NCBI GenBank assembly: GCA_051883095.1
Contig: JBJETB010000087.1
Coordinates: 1-29,058 of the forward strand
DNA: 29,058 nucleotides
Reading direction: 5' to 3'
Origin: SUG1106 sp051883095
GTDB taxonomy: Bacteria > Bacillota > Clostridia > Peptostreptococcales > Anaerovoracaceae
The notes under the pieces were generated by a model. It worked only from the letters and a program-made list of their open reading frames with translations, was not told where the DNA came from and made no database searches. Below, piece by piece: positions 15,596-22,864 of this stretch. The stretch's first letter is position 1. Every line of letters starts with the position of its first letter. A program made the position numbers and the translations under genes.

Positions 15596-16473
15596 TATTG
15601 CTGAATATCCTTTCCTTTTTCATCTTCAGTTTCCCCCTGGTCCCCGATTCTGGCTGACTTGGCCTTGCCATAGCGCACCCAGACCCCGGAATATAATATA
15701 TTTCTCAAAATTTCAACGTTTTCCACCAGCGGCAGTCTCTCAAAGGCATCTGTGCATTCCCCTATCATCAGCAGAAGCAGGTTGAGAACTCTGTCATTAA
15801 ATTCTTCAGGACTGCTGGTTCTGTACAGTTCCTTAAATGGATTGTAGTCGCCGGTCTTTATGTCAAGCTCGATGTCTTCGTAAGCATCCAGCAGATAGAT
15901 GTATTTTCCCAGATAGAACCCCACCTTATACAGGTCGTCTTTCCACATATCATTTTTATAGCAGAAAACCTCTGCCATGATTTCACCGAAGACTTTTGCC
16001 ACCTTGTCTATTGGCAGATTCTCGGCACTTTCCACTATGGAAAGCATGTTCATTTTTTTAGCTATGGAAGCAGCTTTTTCAGGATATTTTTTTCCTACTT
16101 TTTCGGCTCTCTTCTTAAGGCTGCTCATGCCTACATGGGCCTTCAGCTTCTTTTCGTCATCCCAGTCGTCTTTACATTTATAGTATGCCAGCAGTACGCA
16201 CATATCGGCACAGTAGTCCGTCACTGAACTTCGTCTGGCGCAGTGCTTTTTGGTCGGGTGAACAGGACATCTGCCATATGTCACCTTTTCCTCTGTCTCG
16301 TATAGATCCGTCAGAATCATAATGAGAAAGGTCATATCATAATTAAGAGTCAGTCTCCCCCCTGTGCCGTGCCTGTCTCCAAGTGCATGGCATAATCCGC
16401 AATAATAACTGCGATATTTTTCAAAATCCTTAATTTTCAGTTCAGGCTTGTTTACCAAAACATATCCAAACAT
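15595..16473 (-). CDS. DUF5685 family protein
   Basis: 292-aa, mostly helical protein of unknown function. The N-terminal signature (FGYVLVNKPELKIKDFEKYR, YYCGLCHALGDRHG) is typical of DUF5685. Cys/His residues cluster at 25, 28, 29, 69, 72, 78 and 88, suggesting a metal site. Two aspartate-rich stretches stand out: DDWDD (102-106), and D196, D200 and D204 spaced four apart in LLDAYEDIELD, followed by a Gly-Asp-Tyr-Asn-Pro segment. Such pairs occur in class I isoprenoid-synthase folds, but the 94-residue spacing is shorter than usual there, so any enzymatic role is a hypothesis. Coupled to the J-domain gene downstream, a pairing I recall from other Clostridia. The start ATG 16473 has GGGAGG at a rather long distance (about 13 nt). 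Confidence 0.8.
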   Translation of the reverse strand: MFGYVLVNKPELKIKDFEKYRSYYCGLCHALGDRHGTGGRLTLNYDMTFLIMILTDLYETEEKVTYGRCPVHPTKKHCARRSSVTDYCADMCVLLAYYKCKDDWDDEKKLKAHVGMSSLKKRAEKVGKKYPEKAASIAKKMNMLSIVESAENLPIDKVAKVFGEIMAEVFCYKNDMWKDDLYKVGFYLGKYIYLLDAYEDIELDIKTGDYNPFKELYRTSSPEEFNDRVLNLLLLMIGECTDAFERLPLVENVEILRNILYSGVWVRYGKAKSARIGDQGETEDEKGKDIQQ

Positions 16474-16523
16474 TTCTAAAAACCCGACCTCCCCAGATTT
16501 AATTATCTAAAAGATATTGTAGC

Positions 16524-16550
16524 AAAAAAAGCACACGATGTGTGTGCTTT
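16524..16550 (-). terminator. Terminator of mrp
   Basis: Minus strand: 9-bp stem AAAGCACAC / GTGTGCTTT (arms 16542-16550 and 16528-16536), 5-nt loop, followed by a run of T residues; 17 nt after the mrp stop. Confidence 0.92.
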
Positions 16551-16566
16551 ATGTGAAGTTTAGGTT

Positions 16567-17406
16567 TTATTTTCGGCTTCCGCATCCGTCAACGCCACAG
16601 CTTTCACAGCTGCCGCTGCATCCCTCGGGAGGCTGAGGCATACCATCATGCTTGTCAGGATTATCAGCTGCAAGACACGCTTCAACCATGCCGTCCAGCC
16701 AGTCTCCGTCAAAGAGCTCGATCATGCCCTTATCGCATGCTGCCGCAATCTTGGTGTTCATCGGAATCTCTGCCAGATTATCGATGCCGTATTTGGCTGC
16801 AACCGCATCCACATGGCTCTCTCCGAAGATTCTGTGCTTTTTGCCGCAGTCAGGACACATGAAGTAGGACATGTTCTCAACAATGCCGATTACAGGAACG
16901 TTCATCAGCTGTGCCATCTTGACTGCCTTTTCCACAATCATTGAAACCAGCTCCTGCGGTGATGTCACGATTACGATACCGTCCAGAGGAAGCGACTGGA
17001 AAACCGTCAGAGCCACGTCACCTGTTCCCGGAGGCATATCCACAAACATAACATCGATATCTCCCCATACAACATTGTTCCAGAACTGCTCGATCACTCC
17101 GCTGAGCACGGGTCCTCTCCATACAACCGGGTCGGTAGTGTCCTCAAGAAGGGCGTTTACTGACATTACTGTTATTCCTGTCTTGGACTCAACCGGGAAA
17201 ATCATTTCATCAGTTCCTGTTGCCTTGTCCTTTATTCCAAAAGCCTGAGGAATTGAAGGACCCGTAACATCGGCATCGAGTATGGCAACCTTGTAACCCA
17301 TTCTCTCTGTTGCCACAGCCAGCATGGATGTAACCGATGACTTGCCGACTCCGCCTTTTCCCGAAACTACTCCTATAACCTTTTTTACATTGGATTGTTC
17401 ATTCAT
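16567..17406 (-). CDS. mrp: Mrp/NBP35-family Fe-S cluster carrier ATPase
   Basis: Cytosolic P-loop ATPase that carries and inserts 4Fe-4S clusters. Walker A GKGGVGKSS near residue 16-24, LDADVTGPSIPQAFG, VDMPPGTGDVALT, and the cluster-bridging CxxC in CPDCGKKH (about 188-191). 279 aa. The extra cysteine cluster often found at the N terminus of clostridial Mrp proteins is absent here; a similar motif, CSGSCESCGVDGC, closes the C terminus instead. AAAGGAG lies upstream of ATG 17406. It is a single-gene unit with a TGGTATAAT extended -10 upstream and a strong terminator. Identification is firm; the relocated cysteine tail is an oddity. Confidence 0.94.
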   Translation of the reverse strand: MNEQSNVKKVIGVVSGKGGVGKSSVTSMLAVATERMGYKVAILDADVTGPSIPQAFGIKDKATGTDEMIFPVESKTGITVMSVNALLEDTTDPVVWRGPVLSGVIEQFWNNVVWGDIDVMFVDMPPGTGDVALTVFQSLPLDGIVIVTSPQELVSMIVEKAVKMAQLMNVPVIGIVENMSYFMCPDCGKKHRIFGESHVDAVAAKYGIDNLAEIPMNTKIAAACDKGMIELFDGDWLDGMVEACLAADNPDKHDGMPQPPEGCSGSCESCGVDGCGSRK

Positions 17407-17444
17407 TTCTACTGTATCTCCTTTGTTTAATACCTGCAGGAAAT

Positions 17445-17453
17445 ATTATACCA
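17445..17453 (-). promoter_or_regulatory. Extended -10 promoter of mrp
   Basis: Minus strand TGGTATAAT, a TGn extended -10 (core TATAAT 17445-17450), 38 bp before the mrp ATG. No good -35 is present, which is usual for extended -10 promoters. Confidence 0.65.
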
Positions 17454-17486
17454 CCAAAGGCCATACAATTTAACACTCTTTTTGAT

Positions 17487-18773
17487 TTATATTTTTTCTA
17501 CCGTGCCCATAAAGAGAGGCAGTCCCTCAAGCTGGCTGTCGTCAGCGATTATATAAATAAAAGGTTTATCAAGAATCACTGTCTTCGATTCTTCCACCAT
17601 GGCACATCCATCCTTGGCTTCGGCTATGGAAACGGCTGCAGCTCTGGTTCCATCGGAATTCACTTCAATGAACGCCTTCTGGAAAGCCGCACCGATGTAA
17701 ATATTGCCTCTTGAAGATGTCCCCATTCTGGTCAGATCTGCTCTGACGGAGTCAAAGATATCCTTCATCCCCATGCTTTCAAATACAGGCACAAGATTTG
17801 TGAATCCCTCATTGGAGAACTCAGGTATGCCAACGCTGACAGCAGTCTGCTGCGGCTCGTTAATAAGATTTCTCAGCGTTTCACCTGTCATCCGTGAAAT
17901 ATATCCGTCTGTAGTCACCCCATCCTTCGGTCTGATGGCTATGAAACTGAAACCGTCCTTGTACGGTTTTATGAATCCTTCTGCAATTTCATCCTCGAAG
18001 TATCTGTTTTCGTCGGAATACATGAATTCAGCTTTCTGTGAACTGCCGGAAGCATCGGTGAATATGCCGGTTCTCAGCTGTTCCTTTTCGTAAGGCACAA
18101 GCCACTTATTCTCATAGGTGAGGGCATTAAGAAGGTAGGCCACAGCATCAGAGCTGATTCTGTCTACAATCTTCTCTATCATTCCGTCAGTATGGTCGCT
18201 GCACCATCTGTTGATGTCACTGACAGTGGATTTATCGAAAGGCGCCGAAAACACCTGAGTGTCAAGGTATCTGCATTTGGCCAGAAATTCATCAGTCAAC
18301 GCAAGACGTCCTTCCTCATCCCGCATCCAGAAGGAGTTTGCACTGCGCACCAGGGCTGTCTCCTTATCCCCATTGAGACTGCGGCAATATCCGTCCATGA
18401 GAAGGGTGAACAATTCGTCATCCTTGCCAGCGGCATCCTCAATCTGCTTCAGAGTTTCGCCGTCAGCAGCCTGTGAAAGAGATGCCAGCATGGACATGGC
18501 GGAAACAGGAGAAAAAACTACATTCTCACCTTCAGTTTCTGATAAGGCGGCTGCATTTTTAAACAGCTCCACACCAAGATTGAAAAGGTCGTCGTACTCT
18601 CCCACTGTGCATTTAACGTCTAAGGTAAATGGAGACTCCTCGCCTCGAGATGTGCCCGTAAGATCTGTGGTCCCGGAAGCAGTCTCCCCGCATGCAGCCA
18701 GCGAAAAAATCATCAGGAAAACCATCAGCAGACTTATGAAATTTCGCAAAAGCTTTTTGTTTTTCCTTTCCAT
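17487..18773 (-). CDS. Serpin-family lipoprotein A (downstream copy)
   Basis: 428 aa. Residues 1-28 are a lipoprotein signal (SLLMVFLMIFSLAAC, lipidated Cys28), so the protein is anchored on the outer face of the membrane. The rest is a full serpin fold: VFSPVSAMSMLASLSQAADG (shutter helix B), RSANSFWMRD, NALTYENKWLVPY, KPYKDGFSFIAIRP, then the hinge SDGTRAAAVS (373-382) and DKPFIYII. Small residues in the hinge (AAA, 378-380) predict an inhibitory serpin able to insert its loop. Counting from P14 = Thr376 puts P1 near Gly389, next to Cys390; loop length makes this approximate. Gut Clostridia and bifidobacterial serpins inhibit elastase-like serine proteases. GGAGGGG lies 7 nt before the ATG. 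Last gene of the sigma-factor operon, 18 bp after serpin B. Confidence 0.93.
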   Translation of the reverse strand: MERKNKKLLRNFISLLMVFLMIFSLAACGETASGTTDLTGTSRGEESPFTLDVKCTVGEYDDLFNLGVELFKNAAALSETEGENVVFSPVSAMSMLASLSQAADGETLKQIEDAAGKDDELFTLLMDGYCRSLNGDKETALVRSANSFWMRDEEGRLALTDEFLAKCRYLDTQVFSAPFDKSTVSDINRWCSDHTDGMIEKIVDRISSDAVAYLLNALTYENKWLVPYEKEQLRTGIFTDASGSSQKAEFMYSDENRYFEDEIAEGFIKPYKDGFSFIAIRPKDGVTTDGYISRMTGETLRNLINEPQQTAVSVGIPEFSNEGFTNLVPVFESMGMKDIFDSVRADLTRMGTSSRGNIYIGAAFQKAFIEVNSDGTRAAAVSIAEAKDGCAMVEESKTVILDKPFIYIIADDSQLEGLPLFMGTVEKI

Positions 18774-18791
18774 GAAAATACCCCTCCTTTT

Positions 18792-20123
18792 TTATTTTAC
18801 TTCAGCCACAGACATGACCGTTCCTATGAAAATCGGCGTTGCTGTCACATCGTCGATTATGGCGTATATGAACGGCCTGTCAAGGCGCACACTATAAATT
18901 TTTTCCTGCCGAGGCATGGAAGTGCAGCCTGCCACCATTTCTGTCACTGCCGCGGCTCTGGTGCCCTTGCGGTTTACCTCTATGAAGGTCTTGTGGAGGA
19001 TTTTGCTGATGTAAAGGTTATATGCCGAATCTCCGCCTGCGGCTGCCGATGTGGCCATATCCGACAGATCGGCCATATCCGGGCTGAAAATATCTTTTAT
19101 TCCCATCTTCTCAAAGGTGCTTATGAGATTATCCACAGTGTACTCAGAGGTAAACTCAGGAAGCGCAGTTTTGACCTTTTCGTATCTGCCATTTTCAATA
19201 AGGGTGCTGAAGGTACTTCCGTCAAGGTCCTTAACGCAGTCTGCCACGGCTGTGCCTTCCTCCGGCAGCAGAGCCACAAAGCTGTAACCGTCCTCATAGG
19301 ACTTTTTAACTCCTGTAACCTTATTTTCCCCTATCTTTCCTTCAATATAAAAGCCTTCCTCTGAATAGAGCATATCGACCTTTTCCTCAGAGCCGTCTTC
19401 CAGGTAAAAGGTTTCGTCTTCTTCCACCTGATATTCCTCGTAAGGCACAAGCCATGCGCCTTCAAAGGCTGTAGCATTAATGATTATGGCCATATCCTCA
19501 GGACTTATTTCCTGAATTATTTTTTTAATCATGCCGTAGGTGTTTTCATCGCACCAGTTGTTTATTTCATCTCTGGTTCCGGCATCAAAGGGAGCCTTAT
19601 AAGCCTGCGCATAAAGACAGTCATTTATTGTCTTAAGGTAGTTCTCTTTTACTTTCAGACCCTCAGTATCTCTGAACCAGAAGGAGTTGGCCACATTCAT
19701 TTTCGTGTTCCGCCCTGTCTTAAGGGCAGTCATCCAGTTTTTTAACCAGTCGGAAAGTTCTTTGGTGGTGCACCCAAAAGCCTTTTCTATCTGTTCACGG
19801 CTGCCTGCTGCTGCTCCGTTTTCTGCCATTGCCATAGCCATAAGTATGGAAGCGGGCGAAATCATGCTGTTTTTTCCCTCGGAAACGCTTTCCTTAAAAA
19901 GTTCCATGGAAACATCTTTTACTTTATCGCTTGTATCCTGCATCTTCTCCAAATTTTTGACGGCCTCCTCCACGGCCTTATCGTCCTGTTTTTTCTCCTC
20001 TTGGGATGTCTCTGCTGACAGTTCACTAATCTCTGATGCATTCTCATGTCCGCATGCCGCCAATGAAACGACCAGGCAAATGCACATCGTCATTGCAAAA
20101 ATTCTCTTTATTTTATCTCTCAT
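18792..20123 (-). CDS. Serpin-family lipoprotein B (upstream copy)
   Basis: 443 aa. Lipoprotein signal with SLAAC (Cys24), then an acidic, Lys-rich linker (about 25-65), then a complete serpin: SMISPASILMAMAMAENGAA, NVANSFWFRD, NATAFEGAWLVPY, KKSYEDGYSFVALLP, hinge RKGTRAAAVT (385-394) and DRPFIYAII. With P14 = Thr388 the scissile bond falls near Thr401-Ser402, just after Cys400. The reactive loop differs almost entirely from that of serpin A while the hinge is the same, which points to two inhibitors with different protease targets after duplication. AAAGGAG lies 6 nt before ATG 20123. It follows the membrane protein gene by 66 bp with no terminator seen. Confidence 0.93.
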   Translation of the reverse strand: MRDKIKRIFAMTMCICLVVSLAACGHENASEISELSAETSQEEKKQDDKAVEEAVKNLEKMQDTSDKVKDVSMELFKESVSEGKNSMISPASILMAMAMAENGAAAGSREQIEKAFGCTTKELSDWLKNWMTALKTGRNTKMNVANSFWFRDTEGLKVKENYLKTINDCLYAQAYKAPFDAGTRDEINNWCDENTYGMIKKIIQEISPEDMAIIINATAFEGAWLVPYEEYQVEEDETFYLEDGSEEKVDMLYSEEGFYIEGKIGENKVTGVKKSYEDGYSFVALLPEEGTAVADCVKDLDGSTFSTLIENGRYEKVKTALPEFTSEYTVDNLISTFEKMGIKDIFSPDMADLSDMATSAAAGGDSAYNLYISKILHKTFIEVNRKGTRAAAVTEMVAGCTSMPRQEKIYSVRLDRPFIYAIIDDVTATPIFIGTVMSVAEVK

Positions 20124-20189
20124 AACATACTCCTTTCATGCAATTCTGCCACCCATGCCTGCCGTCCCTGACCGGCCTGGCAATAAGGG

Positions 20190-20783
20190 CTATGGCAGCT
20201 CCACACCATCAAAGATGTAAAATATTCTATCCACGCCCTCTTTGTCCTCACCGAGGCTCCGATCCATGGTAAACCTGTAACGGACCGTCCTTTCCTGCTC
20301 CGGTTTCTCACATTCTTCTTCATATTCTTCTGTGGTCATCTTCATCTCGTCAGGAAGGTTATAAAACCAGTCCATATAATCTGCTATATCCTCTCCGGTG
20401 ATTTCTGTTCTGCTGTCATTCACAATGTCCTCCAGAACAATTCCTGCAGGAAGCATATAGAGATACTTGCTTTCGTCGTTATCTGAAAAAGAATCTGTAG
20501 CTGGTGCCCCTCCCGGCGCTGCAGTGCTGGCTGTGTCCTCCATATCAGTAACATTTATTGTGCCTGCCGCATCAGAGCCGTCAGCTCCGGTATTGTACAT
20601 GCTCCCTGTGTTTCCGATACTGCCTGCACTCACTGCAACAACTAGGCATGCCGCTGCTGCCGCTGACCACCTCATTATTTTCTTTTGTTTTATCTTTTTC
20701 TCAGTCCGGGCTGCCTCTTTCTCCGCCATTGCGATTTCGCTTTTTTCCCAGACGTTCTTTATAAACTCATCTCTCGTTTTCAA
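20190..20783 (-). CDS. Single-pass membrane protein, candidate anti-sigma factor
   Basis: 197 aa. Charged N-terminal cytosolic part of about 38 residues (MKTRDEFIKNVWEKSEIAMA), one membrane helix (about 39-56; AAAAACLVVAVSAG), then a Gly/Ser/Thr/Asp-rich stalk (57-105) and a small acidic extracellular domain (about 105-197; YLYMLPAGIVLEDIV ... IFYIFDGVELP). No family is recognised. Short membrane proteins of this layout commonly follow ECF sigma genes in Clostridia and act as, or resemble, anti-sigma factors; that role is inferred from position and topology. The start is TTG 20783, directly after the sigma TAG, chosen because GGAGGGG lies 6 nt upstream. Followed by the two serpin genes. Confidence 0.75.
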   Translation of the reverse strand: MKTRDEFIKNVWEKSEIAMAEKEAARTEKKIKQKKIMRWSAAAAACLVVAVSAGSIGNTGSMYNTGADGSDAAGTINVTDMEDTASTAAPGGAPATDSFSDNDESKYLYMLPAGIVLEDIVNDSRTEITGEDIADYMDWFYNLPDEMKMTTEEYEEECEKPEQERTVRYRFTMDRSLGEDKEGVDRIFYIFDGVELP

Positions 20784-21329
20784 CTAAATCCCCTCCTCGC
20801 CCATAAGCTCTCTGACCGCTTTCTTACCGCGGCCCACCAGATTTTCCAGCTGTTTCGGAGTCTTTTTCATGACCCTTGCCGCCTCCTTATAGGAAAGTCC
20901 CTCGAAGTATACCAGGTGCAGCGCTGTGCGATAGTCCTCTTTTATGCTGCCCAGAGCCTCATAGAGCCTCCGGTTTTCCTCGCCTCTGATTATGTGCGAC
21001 TCCAGCGTATGGAGATCAGCAAGCTCTGCCAGCCTTTCCTCCGGCTCCTGGGCCGGTCTGATTCTTGACTGCTTTCTCACGAAATCCACCGCCTTGTTTC
21101 TGCCCAGGGTGAAGATGTATGTCTTCAGTGACGAGCGGAAACCGTACCTTTCCGGATTGACTATGAGCTCGACAAAAACATCCTCCGCCAGATCCTCTGC
21201 GTCTGCAAGGTTTGCAACATACCTGTATATGAATAAAATAAGCCCCTCTCGATACATATCGACGATCTCCCCCAGTGCATCGTCGTCGCCGTCAATAAAG
21301 CGGCGGTAGCTTTCCGCGCCTTTGTCCAT
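20784..21329 (-). CDS. ECF-type RNA polymerase sigma factor
   Basis: 181-aa group 4 sigma factor with only regions 2 and 4. Region 2: LILFIYRYVANLADAEDLAE ... VFVELIVNPERY (core binding), LKTYIFTLGRNKAVDFVRKQ (-10 recognition). Region 4: ALGSIKEDYRTALHLVYFEG, then SYKEAARVMKKTPKQLENLV, a helix-turn-helix for -35 recognition. GGAGG lies about 6 nt before ATG 21329. It leads the four-gene unit sigma, membrane protein, serpin B, serpin A; the first two genes abut. The target promoter sequence cannot be read here, and no second copy of an ECF-like motif was noticed upstream of the serpins, so they are probably transcribed from the sigma promoter. Confidence 0.92.
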   Translation of the reverse strand: MDKGAESYRRFIDGDDDALGEIVDMYREGLILFIYRYVANLADAEDLAEDVFVELIVNPERYGFRSSLKTYIFTLGRNKAVDFVRKQSRIRPAQEPEERLAELADLHTLESHIIRGEENRRLYEALGSIKEDYRTALHLVYFEGLSYKEAARVMKKTPKQLENLVGRGKKAVRELMGEEGI

Positions 21330-21393
21330 GGTACCCTCCGAAATGCTTGTTCATAACTTAGTCGTTTCTGCGTGCAAAAACCCTCATTTTAAA

Positions 21394-21420
21394 TTTATAT
21401 TTTTTTATGTATTCCGTCAA
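21394..21420 (-). promoter_or_regulatory. Weak candidate promoter of the sigma operon
   Basis: Minus strand TTGACG (21415-21420) and TATAAA (21394-21399), but the 15-bp spacing is short. It lies back to back with the plsC promoter. Autoregulation by the ECF factor through another site is equally possible. Confidence 0.3.
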
Positions 21421-21431
21421 CTGCTTTTGCC

Positions 21432-21460
21432 TTGCCAAGGCCTCTTGTAATTGGTATACT
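21432..21460 (+). promoter_or_regulatory. plsC-like gene promoter
   Basis: TTGCCA (21432-21437), 17-bp spacer, TATACT (21455-21460), 49 bp before ATG 21510. It rules out the longer reading frame that would start at 21432. Confidence 0.85.
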
Positions 21461-21509
21461 TTTGTTAGAACGAGCGAAATATAAACAAGATAGAAAAGAG
21501 GTCCGCAAA

Positions 21510-22691
21510 ATGAGCGAAAAAACGAAGAAAAAGGTTATAAAGAAGCCCAACCCGTTTCTGTATTATCTGGCCAGCCTGATAATAGTACCTTATCTGAAAT
21601 TCAGGCTTAATACCACCTACGACCGGTCCGGCATACGTGACATCGAAACGCCATCCATCGTGGTATGTCCTCACGTGTCCAATATAGACTTTCTGCTGGT
21701 GGCTGTCGCTCTGTTTCCGCACCGGCCTACCTTCGTGGTGAGCCAGCACTTCATGGCAAAGCCAAAAATACGCCGAATACTGGAAATCATGCATGTCATA
21801 CCAAAGAAAATGTTCTGTCCCGATGTAAAAACCATCCTGAATATCATGCGTGCAAAAGAGTCCGGAAACATTATAGTTATTTTCCCTGAGGGCCGTCTCA
21901 GCTGCTTCGGTCACTCACTGCAGGTCACCGACGGAACCGCGGAGCTCATTAAAAAACTCGGTGTAAGCGTTTATACCATCTGCGAAAACGGTGCTTACAA
22001 GACCCTGCCTAAATGGGGCCAGGCTGGTGCCCGCCCTGGACGCATCGAAGTCACCAGCGCCAAGCTCATAGATTCATCTGACCTTGCGGCTATGACCATC
22101 GACGAAATAAACGCCGTACTGGATCAAGCCATTCTTCATGACGAAGACGCTATTCTTACCGATGTGACATACAAGTGCAAAGCCCCTGCTCTGGGCCTGG
22201 ACGGTATTCTGTACAAGTGCCCTGAATGCCTGTCAGAATTCGAAACTGTTTCAGATGATCACTCCATCACCTGCCGCCGCTGCGGCTTCAGCTCCAGCCT
22301 GGATGAGAAGTACCGCCTCAGCGGAGGCCCTTTCGAGCGGATAAACGACTGGTTCTTCTGGCAGGAAAGCCTCATCGACCTGGACACTCCGCTGGAAACG
22401 GACTGTCTGGTGGGCACCACCGATTCCAACGGATACATGGACATGAAAGCAGGCCAGGGTCATATCACCATGGACCGCGAAAACATCCACTTCAAGGGAA
22501 CCTGCTACGGCGAACCTCTGGAGTTCACCGAATCAACTTCTATTATAAAAGGCTTCCCGGCTTCCGTAGGAAATCACATCGACATCTACCACAAAAAGCA
22601 GCTTTACTACATCAAACCTCAGCCGGATTCACGAATGGCCATAAAGTGGGTATCCTATCTGGATAAACTGACCAAGGAAAGAGCGAGGTAA
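21510..22691 (+). CDS. plsC: PlsC-type 1-acylglycerol-3-phosphate acyltransferase with zinc ribbon
   Basis: 393 aa. Residues about 20-210 are a lysophospholipid acyltransferase domain: membrane segment LYYLASLIIVPYLKF, catalytic HxxxxD in CPHVSNIDF, and FPEGRLS (glycerol-phosphate binding). It would transfer an acyl chain to lysophosphatidate at the inner membrane face. After it comes a four-cysteine zinc ribbon (YKCPECLSEF ... ITCRRCGF, about 235-260) and a further domain of about 110 residues of unknown role, so the protein is much longer than the 200-250 aa core enzyme. ATG 21510 is chosen because GAGG sits about 8 nt upstream and the promoter at 21432-21460 excludes longer forms. Divergent from the sigma operon. 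The exact acyl acceptor is not certain. Confidence 0.88.
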   Translation: MSEKTKKKVIKKPNPFLYYLASLIIVPYLKFRLNTTYDRSGIRDIETPSIVVCPHVSNIDFLLVAVALFPHRPTFVVSQHFMAKPKIRRILEIMHVIPKKMFCPDVKTILNIMRAKESGNIIVIFPEGRLSCFGHSLQVTDGTAELIKKLGVSVYTICENGAYKTLPKWGQAGARPGRIEVTSAKLIDSSDLAAMTIDEINAVLDQAILHDEDAILTDVTYKCKAPALGLDGILYKCPECLSEFETVSDDHSITCRRCGFSSSLDEKYRLSGGPFERINDWFFWQESLIDLDTPLETDCLVGTTDSNGYMDMKAGQGHITMDRENIHFKGTCYGEPLEFTESTSIIKGFPASVGNHIDIYHKKQLYYIKPQPDSRMAIKWVSYLDKLTKERAR

Positions 22692-22787
22692 AGGATTTAC
22701 GAGACTAGCTTTCCAAAAGAGCCGAAAGGTTTTCCCAGAGAAAACAAATCAGCCATTTTTGAAAACCAGATGATGTCAAAAAGTTAC

Positions 22788-22822
22788 AAATCCAGAAGAA
22801 CAATTTGTTCTTCTGGATTTTT
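22788..22822 (+). terminator. Terminator of the plsC-like gene
   Basis: 13-bp perfect stem AAATCCAGAAGAA (22788-22800) / TTCTTCTGGATTT (22808-22820), 7-nt loop, then TT. It lies 97 bp after the plsC stop; A-rich left flank could also serve the other direction. Confidence 0.85.
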
Positions 22823-22864
22823 GATTGTAAAAGGAAGCTCCCGAACATTGTGGATGCTTCCTGC

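Noticed and set aside
18259..18897. 212-aa plus-strand frame over the serpins
   Set aside because: Antisense to serpin A, Ser/Arg-rich shadow composition, no RBS.
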